Shown here: in pieces, positions 21,560-33,000 of the stretch
Position numbering within the stretch: the first letter of the stretch is position 1
Layout of the letters: every line of letters starts with the position of its first letter
NCBI GenBank assembly: GCA_947846985.1
Contig: CANTUZ010000025.1
Coordinates: 16,676,100-16,740,099 of the forward strand
Direction of reading: 5' to 3'
From: Fratercula arctica
Taxonomy: Eukaryota; Chordata; Aves; Charadriiformes; Alcidae
Length of the DNA: 64,000 nucleotides
The notes under the pieces: model-generated
Databases searched by the model: none
What the model was told of the DNA's origin: nothing
The model's input: the letters and a program-made list of their open reading frames with translations, nothing else
Translations under genes and position numbers: made by a program

Positions 21560-22500
21560 CTATTGGCGTGGATCGCTTTCCCTTTAAGCGCGCCGTAAGA
21601 TCTTGTCGTTCGGGCTTGGAGCGTGGCTTTGTTCTTCGTGGCGGGGTGGGGCTCGAGCGCGAGTACGACGTTTGAGGTCAGACGCAGGCGAGGCGTGTTG
21701 CATGCTCGTCCACAAGGAAGTTGGCGGCGGGTAGCGGCGTCAGGGCAGGAGGGTACGAGAGCTGGAGGCTGTGGCTAATGGGCCTGCGCAGCAGCGCTGC
21801 AGCAGCATCTAGCGTTGGGGCTGGTGTCGTGGTCGCCACGCCTCGCCATGGCCCATCAGCAGATGTATGCTATTCTACGCAGAAGGGAGTGCTCATGCAT
21901 AAGCTATAGCTGTAAGTCGCTGCAGGATGGAGCTCAGTTTGGGTAGTGCTTCCGCATCACCTTAGTCGATGAGTCCGGACCTCTCAACTGGGAGGTAATC
22001 GATTCTTTGTGCCCCCACCGCCTCTCTCGGAAGGTGGCTACTATCAAGTATGGCTGTTTTCCCCCCCACCCCCCGCTGTTGGACGGGGCCTTCCCGCTTG
22101 CCTGTCCTGTGGTCTCGGGAATTGCCTCGTCCGAGGCTTAGCCATCCCTCACTCGTCGCCTGATTTTGGCCGTCTTTGTCGGCTCTGGAGGAATGGCCGG
22201 GCTCCTGTGGGCGGCGGTGTATACGTCAACTGGTCAGCCCCTCGCCCCTCGATCTTTTGAAGTTGGTGTCGGGGCTTTCCGGGAGTTAGGGATGGCAGTT
22301 GAGGCTCAGTGTCTCCTGGTATGTGGTGGGGCTAGGAGGACCGCGAGCTTGTCCTTCCCTTCTTTCTGGCGTGGTGGTGTGAACGGGGGTGCGGTCTCAG
22401 GGGCAGGCTGTTTGGGCTCAGTAAGGGCTCTTCCTTCCTTCTCCCTGGAAAGCCTCTTGGCGAAGAGGGGGCAGCGTCACGCTGTCTCTTATTCGGTATT
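21560..22500 (+). promoter_or_regulatory. UBE2R2: CpG-island promoter of UBE2R2 (second copy)
   Basis: Matches 9590-10440, from CCCTTTAAGCGCGCC (about 21580) through exon 1 into early intron 1, with dense small indels. The GAAGTTGGCGGCGGG at 21716 corresponds to the ETS-type site of the first copy with one inserted base. Confidence 0.75.
21848..22047 (+). CDS. UBE2R2: UBE2R2 exon 1 (second copy), frame-disrupted
   Basis: Here the start codon is intact (ATGGCCCA at 21848). A long correct stretch, 21950-21976, translates in one frame to FRITLVDES. This is diagnostic for UBE2R2: CDC34 differs at the I and the final S in this stretch. NWEV follows near 21985-21997. It ends at a GTATGG donor at 22048, as in the first copy. 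The length is 200 nt against the expected 177. The middle (21865-21945) and the segment before the donor are scrambled by insertions, exactly where the first copy is partly readable. The two copies are complementary, so the real gene probably has an intact exon. Confidence 0.85.
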
Positions 22501-25500
22501 TCCGGCTCTGTCTAAACACTGAGAAAGGCAGTCCACCTACCCGTTGCCAGGCGTTGCAAATTCTTCTCTTTCGTGTTGTGTTCTCTGAGCTAAGGGTTTT
22601 TTGTGTAAGTTTTGCTTTCACAAAGGGGCTTACCTAACCGCCCTCAATCACTTTGCTTGTTATGCAGGAGCATCCTGTAGGATGGCTAATTCGGGGTAAA
22701 GGCTGTATTTTCCCCAAAACTTCATGGGCTTCAGGACTGTTTTTTCATGACTATTTTTCCCTGTTGTTTTCCTCTTCTTCCCCTCCAAACTTTGAGGGCA
22801 GCTTCAAGGTTCTAATGGCATCAAATAATGTGATGAATGGTAGATAAATGCCGGGTCAGTTTTCCTCTCTTAATCTTAAAATCTTCCTGGTTAATCTTAA
22901 TCCAACCAACTTTGTGGTTATTTCCTTCCCTCTTGTAACATAATCAAGCAAGAGAATCTGACAGAACTCTCTGCTGTCCCAGAAAGGGACAGCAAAAGAC
23001 TTAAATTCTCGAAACAATTGGAGGAGGAATTGCATGTTTTGCTTAAAAGAAGCAATTAAAAACCCCTTGATGCCTGTGGAAGATATGTTGCATTGGGCAT
23101 ACCCCTTTGCACTTGATATCTGCTTGGTCTCTAGCAAAATATTGTCCCCTTCAGCTTGCTTCTCCCAGGAGTTATCATTTTATTAGTTGCTTCTGCATTT
23201 CCCATTTCATGCCCTTTGACTTCTGTCAAACTGAAAAAAACTTTGGATGATAGCTTTGCTTGACTAACATGCATCTTGGCCTCTCTGGGTCAAGGTTTAG
23301 ATCCTTGTATCCCCCCCCCACATCCCACCTAAACCTGTTAGCTGGGGATAATATATTGTGAGTCCATGTTCAGTTGGCTCTCAGTGCGTTGAAGAAGGGC
23401 AGGCTTTCGCGTATGTACTTGCCTTTTGTAATGATTGGATTGCATACTACGTGTTAGGTGTGATGGTATATTCTTAGACTTTCTCAATTATTACTTATTC
23501 AGGAAGTGCTCATGCTCTAGTCTTTTTGCGTTGTAAGTGGTCACTCTTACATCTTACATCTGAATGGTTTGGCAACCTTTTCCTGTACTTACATTGCTTG
23601 TCGTGTCTCCCCCCCCCCCCCCCCCCCCCCCCCGAAGAAATCATAGTGGGCCAAAATATTTTTGTTTGGTTGGGGAGCTCTCTGGAGTGTATGTTTGTAA
23701 TTATTTCACATGCTGCTTTAGCCTCTTTCCGGGAACAATCTGGGTATGTGCATTAACAAGTGTAGATTTAGGCAAGGTTGCCAGTTGCTTTACCTCAGTA
23801 TTATGAATGTGATATCTTTTTTTGGTATTTTTGTCCTTGAACTGTTGTGCCTTTTGTCAAAATTCTTCTGACTGATCCTGTGAGGCTTATTTTGAGAGTG
23901 GGAGACTAAGGTCTTGTGATGCCTTCACCCTTCCACAGCAGAGGGATTCCCTTCAAGCAGTATGGCTGGAGCCTGTCATACGTTGCTTCTGTCTCATCTT
24001 TCCTCTGTGAGGAGCCATGCATGGTGGTTTTTTGTTTTGGTAGTGTTTGATCTTTGGTTATGCATTCTGAGTCACTGAAAAAGTGGTCTTAAACTCTCAT
24101 TCTGTCCTTAGGGAGAAGGAGTCCTGTTGTCCTGAGAAGTGATGTTCTTGGCTTTCTTTGTGTTGGGTCTTCAGGCAAACCTTTAGATGTGTTAGATTTG
24201 GCTTACTGAATTGTTTAGAGATCAGATTAATACCCTAAACTTTATTTGGTGGGGTGACTTCTAGCACATATTCATAGTATATGTGAGGTCAGCACTAGTT
24301 CAGATCACAATCTCACTTTTTTCAGGTTTCTTAGCTTGATGAAATATCTAGCTTCATCTTGTTTTGTCGTCTTAGTTTCCTATGATTAGGTAAGCAGGAT
24401 TAGAAATATGTGATTACAGGACGTAACTTCTTAAACTTTGTGGCAATGAGAGTTTGTGAATTTTCTTCCGCTTGAGGTGTGGTTTGAGGGTACAAACTGG
24501 AGGGGAAAGTGCAAAGACTTCTAGTTAAGATCAAGTATAAATATTTTGAGGAAGACCTGTGTCTAATATGACCTTAATAAAGAAAGTGTTAGTGATTAGT
24601 TGATTGGGAATGCAAATACTTGATTTGTGCTCGTGGAGCTCTTGGGGTTGGTAATATCAGCTTTTGGCACCTTGTTTATTCTTGGGCAAATATGACTATT
24701 TTCTCTGGGTTGTTGAACTAGCTGAATAAATTGAAATGAGGAAAGTGCTCTTTGCACCTCCTTGATGGGAGCTACTGCTGTTAAAAGCTGGTTCAGCACT
24801 TCTACAGACTCTGGTTTAGGTTGCTAATCCTGTAACTAGCATTTGGTAAATTGAAGCAGAAAACGTGTCCCCCTGAACATTTGTTTAAATGGTAGGTTAT
24901 CAGTACCTTAGTACTGGCTATAATAAAGTCAGGGACTTCTTAAAAAATCAAGCACAGCATCTCAGCATATTTTTATCAACTAACATAGTGTGCTCAAATC
25001 TGTTGCAGTACTTCATAGTTTAGGACCTCCTAGCTGGATGGAAAGGGCAGCAGCCTTCAGAAGCAACCACTGTGTGAAGAGCCACTTGTATCAGTGAGGG
25101 ATAGGAGCAATCCTGAACCACAAACTCCCTCCATGCAATCAGCTAAAGATGTACATCTGCAGTGGAGACTATCATGAGTCCAGGTGTTTCTGCATGACTG
25201 TCCTTATCCCTGTCAGTCTTTGCCTTATCTAGTGACTTTATGTAGCTATTCAGTATGACTGGGAATAATATTTTGGGTAACCCTTTAAGTTCCAGATTAT
25301 CACCCTCAAGGAAGGAGTTGAGCTATTTCATGCACTGGTTACCTTTCATGCCTTGCTAGCAAGGCAAAAGTAGCTCAGGGTCAGTGATGTTAAGCTCTCC
25401 AAAGAGGTCCAGTGATAAGAGCAAATGTCTGTCCCTCAACTGCTGTCAGCAAGAAACTTCCAGTTTGACTAAAATCTCTGGCAGAATCAGTTGTGTTGGG

Positions 25501-27683
25501 CTACAGGTATTTGATTGCAATAGGTGAACTTGATTTTTGGTCCCTGGCTCATTCAGAGTTTAAGGGTGAAAGGTGGGTAGACCTTATGTGTCCAAGACAT
25601 TGATTTGCTCACAGCTCATTCAGTTATTGAGGTTTTTTGAGTGACAAAGGGAAGACTTTTCTCAGAAGGAAATATTTCATGTCCAGGTCATAGTGCCAGT
25701 TGCTTCTTTCTTAGGTCATCTGGGAGGGGCATGGTGTGATAAGACACCATGAGATGTTTTCAGGATACTTGCAGTACTATTTGAATAAGCCATCAGGAAG
25801 CACCTTCTAAGCTCTGTACGTTTGGTGCAATTGTACCTTAACATCTTAGCTTTTGATTGTTTTAAAAGGAAATTCTTTTCATTTTATAGTTGAAGGGTAT
25901 TCTTGTGCTGGGAGCCAATAATTCGGGGAAGGTGCAAGTGAGAAACTATACAAATAGAAACTTCACTGCCCAGAAGCATAGTTTGACCAAGTATGCTGTG
26001 TCAAGAAGTGTGTTTAATGTAGAGCAAGAGTCAATATTAAAAGCTCCTTTGATTTAGGCTGGGTAGATGAAAATGACTGAGCTTTGTTTGGTAAGGCTAT
26101 TAAATATTGCTGTGTCACACTTACTCTGAAAGTGAATTGCTACAATCTGATGTTAGACTGGGTGAAAGGAAGGCACAATCCAGAATTCACCTGTTAGGCC
26201 CTTTGTGTGGGTGAAGTGTGACACTTGTTGAGAATAGTCTGTAGATGCTACACAAACAGGATGAAAGAGCCAATGCAATGCATTGTTCTAGATCTGTTGG
26301 TGACTGTAAGAGGTGCTCATCTGAAGGACACAGGGCTAGGATTGGAAGTCGTGTAGAATTATGGGGGGTTTGTACACCTTTGAATTTAAGGTAGGACTAA
26401 AATGTTCTTTGGCAACAGTAAAAGGCAGTATAATTTAGTGAACAGGATAGAGACTAAAAGTCTCTTCTATGTAATGGATTTGTATACATGACCCTGAATA
26501 AATTAATGTTTTTATCTAAAATGGGTATATCTTATAATAGCATAGTTAAGTAAAAAGTGGTTTGTTGTTATAAATAACACATGGGGAAAGCTTTCTTCCA
26601 AAATAAGTTCAACTTGTATGTTTACAAGTATAGTATTTAAATTTGGAATAGCTGAAGAAATTAAGTGACTAGCTTTCGGGCTGCTTAAGCACAAAAGCAA
26701 GGATATTTTTGGAATAAGAACTTCTGCTTATTCCTGACTTTCTTTTTTTAAATAAAAACCTGAGCAGTTTCCTGAAGCACCCCAGCACAGATCCTGATGT
26801 ACTGACGAGTCACGCTCCTCTGCACAGACTTTAGCCATGAGGCAGCTGTAGTAATTCTCTAAAAGCAAAAAATAAAGCTGGGGTTGTGTACCTTAACCTG
26901 AGGGAGGAGGGGAATGTTTCTTGTGCTGAAGAGAAAACCATCAAAGCCTGGATATGTAGGCTTGCTGGGGGAGTAATATGCTATGCAGGCTTCACAAATA
27001 ATTCTCAGAAAGAGTATTGGGGAGAATCTGGGTAAACTTCTTGTCGGAGGAGGTAAAGCTATGCCTTGACTGCCTCGTCATTTGAAGTGTCATAGGGATC
27101 TGCAGTGATTGTGGAGCTACCTGGCTATTTTATCTCCTACCTCTGAGATTTCTTTCTTGTACTGTCTTAATTGCTCCAGCTCCTGTGCTCTTCTACTACA
27201 GTCACACAAGGTCTTCTCTCCTGTGCTTTGAAGATTAGGTTCAAAATAAAGCCTCTCAGCATAGTGAAACCAGCATGCAGGATTTGATGTCAAGTGCGGA
27301 AGTGTGAAATGGCTTGCAGCCCCATAGCATGGCCAGGGAAACAGCCTGGCATGGTGCTTTATGGAGCCAGTGCCTTCACAGAGCAAGTTCTGGTTCTAGT
27401 AAGTTAAGACAAGGGTTAAAGTATATTATTGACATGCTTCTGAGTTCCATTGTGCTTTCACCCGAAGTGCAGTTAACAGGCTATGCCACAACACTGAGCT
27501 TAAAACACGTGGGCAGAAAGCCAAATTCTATGCTTAGCAAGCACTTTAAATAGAAAACTACAGCATAACTGATCTGCAAGTATCTTTCCTTTTATCAGGA
27601 AAGCTGGAGTTTCTAACCGCTAGAGGCGTTGATAAATGCTGTTGTGTAATACTTATTTGCCAAAATAATGTTTGTTATGTGGT
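22048..27683 (+). other. UBE2R2: UBE2R2 intron 1, no other feature recognised
   Basis: Matches the first copy to 23711, then is single-copy, apparently clean AT-rich sequence to 27683. A poly-C tract lies at about 23609-23632. I see no exon, RNA gene or recent repeat between 23.7 and 27.68 kb. Confidence 0.6.
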
Positions 27684-27930
27684 TGTTGTGGTTTAGCTCC
27701 AGCTGGCAACAAAGAACCATGTGGTCACTTGCTCCTGTGGTGGAATGGGGGGAGAACTAGATGAGAAAAACTGCCTTTATCTAAACCCACAAGCTTTGCA
27801 GAACAGCAAAGGAAAGAGGAAAACAACAATAATACTGATAAAGGAATATACAAACATGATTAATGTACAATTACTCACCCATTGGAACCTGGAAAAGCCC
27901 CAGTCTGCTCCAAAGCAGCAGTTCCTGGCC
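27684..27930 (-). repeat. 3' LTR (partial) of minus-strand ERVL-type provirus
   Basis: Starts TGTTGTGGTTTAGC on the plus strand, the reverse of the family's 3' terminus. It matches 29758 onward for about 240 bp, then breaks off into pol sequence; the U3 start is missing. Confidence 0.8.
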
Positions 27931-27954
27931 ACCCCCCCGGTTATGTGAGCACCT

Positions 27955-29190
27955 ATGTGATATCTTGCCACAGTTCAGCAGCCTAGATGGGTTTGCCTCT
28001 GCATTGCCAGTTGCTCTGCTTCTGCTGTTGTAGCCGCCACCATCCATGAGTCAGTGTAGAGATAAAGGACTGGCCAGCTGGATGGCTTTCACCTCTGCAA
28101 ACTGGCTTGATTCACCTTGTCTTTCACTGGCTTCTGCGACTTGTTGTGTAGGACTCCACACAGCAGCCTTCCACTTTTGATGCTTTCCCACAATCTGGCA
28201 GGACCCATCAGCAAATGGAGCATATTGCTTCTCATTTTCTGGTAGTTCATTATAAAGTGGGGCCTCCTCTGCATGTGTTATCTCATCCTCTGGTGATATT
28301 CCAAAGTCTTTGCCTTTGGGCCAGTTTGTGATCGCTTCTAAGATTCCTGGGTGACTGGGGTTTCCTGGTTGAGTTTGCTGTGTGATTCACACTAAAGCCC
28401 TTGTAGTGTCAGTTGCATGATGTGTAGAGGGGACCCTCCCTTTGAACATCCAGCCCAGTACCGGCAGTCGAGGTGCTAAGAGGAGCTGTGCTTCTGTACC
28501 AACCACCTCTGAAGCAGCTCGAACCCCTTCATATGCTGCCAATATCTCCTTTTCTCTGTTGGAGTACAGTAGGCCTCAGAACCTCTGTATCCCCAACTCT
28601 AAAACCCTAGGGGTCAACCTCAAGTCTCCCCTGGTGCTTTCTGCCAGAGGCTCCAGGTAGGGCCATTCTCCCTGGCTGCGGTATAGAGCACATGTTTAAC
28701 ATCTTGTCCTGCCCGGACTGGCCCCAGGGCCACTGCATGGACTATTTCCTGTTTGATTTGTTCAAAAGCTTGTCGTTGCTCAGGACCCTATTTAAAATCG
28801 TTCTTCTTCCAGGTTACTTGATACAGAGGGCTTACAATCAGACTGTAATCTGGGATATGCATCCTCCAAAAACCCCACAACTCCTAAGAAAGCTTGTGCT
28901 TCCTTTTTACTAGTTGGTGGAGACATAGCTGCTGTTCAGTTGATCACATCCATTGGGATCTGGCAGCGTCCATCTTGCCATTTTATTCCCAAGAACTGGA
29001 TCTCCTGTGCAGGTCCCTTGACCTTACTTCGTTGTACGGCAAAACCAGCTTTCAGAAGGATTTGAATTTTCTTCCCTTTCTCAGAAACTTCTGCTATGTT
29101 GATGACATCATATGGGGCAATGTATTACAGGTGTTCTTGAGCTTCACCCTGTTACAGTACAGTTTGGATCAGTCCATGTCGGTTTGGTTT
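27955..29190 (-). pseudogene. ERVL RT-RNase H remnant
   Basis: Collinear with the reverse complement of 42100-43370. The stretch 28095-28260 corresponds to the RNase H start around the TDGS motif of 43075-43090. The stretch 28890-29060 corresponds to 42235-42390. Stops and frameshifts occur throughout, and about 29 bp are missing near 28078-28084 where TGGC-type microhomology borders the deletion. Integrase is absent. Confidence 0.8.
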
Positions 29191-29757
29191 CCCTCTTTCC
29201 TGAGGGTGCTGCATCATATCCAGCAGTGTTTGGTAGATATTGGCCAGGGCCCAGCACAGTGTGGTAAGTTTGTGCTTCTCTGGAATAGCCACAGCGTTTT
29301 CCTTTCAAATATTCTATCACTTTATCAGGGTCCTGAAGTTGTTCAGGGGTGAAGGAGAAAAAGGAGGTGAAGGAGTGGGGGGAAGTATTCCCTCCCCTGC
29401 TTCCCCCCTCACATTGGGTGTGATTATTAATACAGTTCTGAGAGATGGTGCCTGAGGTATGGACAGGACCAGTGATGCTGCATAAACACCCCAACACAAC
29501 TGTGTGAACAGTGATGTTACAGTTGATATTGCACAGGACAGCAAAACTATGATCCTGATCCCTCTCCCAGAGGTGATAAACAGCATCGTGGGGAGTACAT
29601 AGAGCACATAAGATTTTAGGTAACACAGCCACGAGAACAAACAAAGTAATATTGTGACCAGTGACTACTTAACTAATATAATAAATACATTTTAACATGT
29701 TCCTGTCAGATCTGTTATCTTTACCCTTTGTGTGTCACTTTGGGTGTCAAAAGAGAC

Positions 29758-30088
29758 TGTTGTGGTTTAGCTTCAGCTGGCAATTAAGAACCATGTTGCT
29801 GTTCTCTCCCCCCCCCCCTCCCCCCCCCCCGGCCATGGGGGGAGAATCAGAAGGGAAAAGGCAAAACTTGTGGGTTGAGACAAAGACAGTTTAACAGAAC
29901 AGTAAAGGAAAGGGGAAAACAACAACACTGATAAAGGAATATACAACTAACATACATTAGCATGTTAAAGAAAAGCCCCAGCCTGGGCCAGCTCCCCCAG
30001 CTACATACGGAGCATGATGTTGCATGGTATCAAATACCCCTTTGGCTAGTTTGGGTCAGCCCTCCTGGCTGTGTCCTGTCCCACCAGG
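29758..30088 (-). repeat. 5' LTR of minus-strand ERVL-type provirus
   Basis: Plus-strand start TGTTGTGGTTTAGC. It contains a C-run (29807-29832), the TTGTGGGTTGAGACAAAGACAG-like block shared by all LTRs of this family and the GTTTGGGTCAGCC-like block shared only with 60931-61319. The last 50 bp or so of the canonical end (ACCAGGACA) are replaced, so no target duplication can be read. Confidence 0.8.
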
Positions 30089-33000
30089 TTTCATGGCTGC
30101 CATAGCAGGAGAGTCTGACAGCTTAAGTCTTGCTTAGTGGATAATCCCTATAGCTATGTGCATGTTTTAACTTATTAATTTCTTTGTGGAAGTTCTGTGA
30201 TCTTTCTCAAAAAGATACCTTCATGGGTGTGCATTTCAAGGCCTAGCTGAGTTTGATAAGTATTATAATAAATATTGAGTCACTCTGCTTCTCTTGATAA
30301 CAAAAAACAAAGTAGAAAGGGACTTTAGTGAGCTATTGAAAGCGACAGCATAGGTGTGCATAAACCTGATTTGGATGTATACCTCTGATTGCATCTTCCC
30401 CTTCATCACATCAATGTCCTGGAATTTGAGCTATCAGACTTCTTCCAGCTTTACAGGAAACCTCACTTCTGAGAGTATAATTAAAACAAATCTGTTCTTC
30501 TGAAAGGAACTTGAGATTCTTGGGACAGAAGATCTCAAAGGTTACTAAAAGTTTAAAAAAAGAAAAGGCCAGATTTCAAAATGACTGCTTCTGGCAGCTG
30601 ACTTCCTAGAAGTTATGGTGAACTGAAGGGAAGCCTGAGATAGATGAGCTGAGGTGCTGGTGTTGATGAAGTGGTTGTCTTAGCAACTGCAGTCACTTAA
30701 ATATCTCTAGAAAAATAAATAGCAGATCTTAAGATTGAGAAATGGTGATGGGTTGACAGAAGAACCCGGAGCAATGAGCAGCTTGAGTCTTGTACAAGGA
30801 ATTGATTTGACTACAGTAGGAAGCTGCTGTTTTCAGTGGTGGGATTCTTGAGTGATGCAACTTTGATAGATCTTCTCTTGTAATGATAGTGTGTCTGGCT
30901 GCCCTCTTGCATGAAGCAGGATCCTTGGGGAGAAACACTGACCCCTCAGGGTATATTCATTCCCCAAAAAGTGGCGGATAAATGTGGTGAGAATTCTGGC
31001 ACTACTGGAGTGCTTCACTTTGCAGCCCCACTATTCAATATAGCAATACAAATGTTGCATCAAAACCCAGTGCAGAATAAACCCTGCATGCAAGCAGATA
31101 TATGTATGAGAATTGTATTCCATGTCAGAACTAAATTGCAGAAACTGCAACTGTGTCAGGGATTGTTTTAGGTCCTTGTAGTGCTTATTGTGGTAAGAAA
31201 ATGAGACTGTGTCTTGCTAATCATGATTGCATGTGCTGTTTTGTGGTTCTGTAGGTAAAACTGGTAAGTTTTAATCCTTTTCTTTTGTAGCACTTAATTC
31301 TTTCGCGTTGGCACAAAAAGCAAACCCCAGAGAAAGCCTGACTAAAACAAGCAGAGTTTTGAGCCAATTGTTTCCTGCTGCCACAAGCATATTTGTAACT
31401 GCCAACTATGACAGGTATTTCTACAAGCACTGAATCTTAAGCAGAACACCAGGTGCTGGGAGAAGTTATAGAAGACTAAGCATACACTTTCTGCCTCTCA
31501 TCTAATAACTGGTTTCTGAGCTTCTCTTTATGTAGTGACATGGTCATAGTCAAAAGCTTTGTTCAAATGGAAGTGGAAAACCCAAAGCTACTACTTGATG
31601 CAAAGGGCAGAAGTGGACAAAACTGAGGGTAGGATCAATTTCCTATCACCTCTTCTAGGAAAAAATCTAGAAATGGGAACAGTACGTATAAATATATCTC
31701 TTTACCTGCATGTTTAAAAGCTGCCTGGCTCTACTGGTCATGGTCAAGATGGCAGGCTTGATGTTCCTGTGATGCAGATCCAGTTGGTGCTGTGGTTAAT
31801 TTGTTCAAAGCTTCCACCACTTGACCAGCTATTTCTACTTTGCCTGTGTTAAATGTGGCTAAATATCTTCTAACTTTCTCTGCTAACAGTGTAAGCCAGT
31901 GTTACAATTAATAGTTGATTGAATTTCTGAAGCCTTGCCAAATTAGAGGGAAATTTTTCTTGGTGAGTGACATCAGCTTCTGTAATACTGAAATGTTAAA
32001 GTAAAAAAAAAAATTGCAGTCCCTGGTGTAATGCAGATACTAATGGTAGGTTTTTTAATTTGTAAGTAGCTTTTTGCCATTGCTCCTTCAGCAAAACATG
32101 GACTTCCTTCCTTTCTGGTTTATAAGCTTTTAACCTGTCTCACATCTCCCTCTGACCCTTCAAGGTGTTCTTGCACTGAAAGTGCTAATCAGCTACAGGA
32201 CTTCAGACTTCTTAAGGCTTATGAAACTTCATCTGACACTATGATCAACACATTAAGGTTCACAAATCACCTCTGAAGATAGTGGTATATTTCCTATCAT
32301 GGGCAAAGAATATTTAATAAAAGTGAGGGAGTATGGGATGAAACTTGGATTGCCTGATGTGAACTCCTCGAATTCTGTACTAATAGTGGGATGCTCTGCT
32401 ATTCTTTTTTTACTGTCTAATTTGACTATTTTAACGGCTAAAAGTTCTAAAAAGGCCTGGTATAATCAAAACCACCCTCTTGTCAAAATGAAGCTTGATA
32501 TAGGGAGCTTTATAAACTAGGTATGAGTAGTCTGGGTTTTTTGAAGAGAGCATGTGGTAGCTGATGCTTCAGCTGGAGATGATTTGGTAATTATAGCTCC
32601 TCTGTCTGAATTCCTCTGCCACTTCATGGGGCTAATAGCAAATTAAGCTGCTCTCTGTAGATGCAAGGAGGGCAAGCTGTGAAAAATATTTGGTTTCTGC
32701 ACATCTTTAATTAGTCTATCAGACTAGCACTGGGCTGAAAGCTTGGAGTCCAAGGTATGAGGTTAAAGTGGTTAAACTCCTCTAAAATGAGTGAGCAGTC
32801 CTACCACTAGTGACAAACCTTCTGAATGGGGAAGGATCTTGATTCTCTGGTTGACCTGTTTTAAGACAGGATGAGGCAAACCTGTTGTTCCTTTGGTTTT
32901 TTTTCCCCTCTAGCTTCAGGTAGTAGCTGGTTACCAAAATCATCAGAGAATTGTTTAAGTGTTTCATTGTGATAGTCTGGGTGTTTTGTTGTGACGATCT

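Larger units (their letters stand above)
12579..23711 (+). repeat. Second copy of 919-11947 (probable false duplication)
   Basis: Collinear with 919-11947 from ATTGTCTCATCC (12579) to TTATTTCACATG (23711), 11.1 kb against 11.0 kb. All features recur in order and orientation: CR1 end, AT-rich tail, ERVK provirus with the same CACAGG flank, CpG island and UBE2R2 exon 1. Differences are mostly 1-3 base insertions and deletions in every sequence type, mixed with blocks of 80-170 bp that are identical. That pattern suits unpolished long-read sequence at a contig end better than old divergence. The sequence continues smoothly into 23.7-64 kb. Confidence 0.9.
27684..30088 (-). mobile_element. ERVL-type provirus, multiply deleted, with inverted RT core segment
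   Basis: On the minus strand: 5' LTR (29758-30088, outer end eroded), primer-site region with the same 7-8 bp spacer as the 39.2-kb provirus, gag leader (29644-29200), a jump into RT, then RT connection and RNase H (about 29190-27955), then 3' LTR (27684 to about 27930). Compared with the plus-strand relative at 39204-45285, it lacks the rest of gag, protease and the start of RT. It also lacks all of integrase and about 29 bp inside RNase H. The segment 29099-29120 is inverted relative to its surroundings. Its LTRs belong with 60931-61319, not with 39204. Clearly defective. Confidence 0.85.

Noticed and set aside
919..23711. A genuine recent tandem duplication of the UBE2R2 promoter region
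   Set aside because: The indel-only noise, the exact 500-N join, the clean blocks and the unmatched contig end favour an assembly artefact. I keep it as a finding to be tested, not a biological claim.
28894..29352. 152-codon plus-strand open frame with a VDDI motif as a separate RT
   Set aside because: The rest of the frame is antisense to ERVL pol; the DD-like motif on this strand is produced by the micro-inversion.
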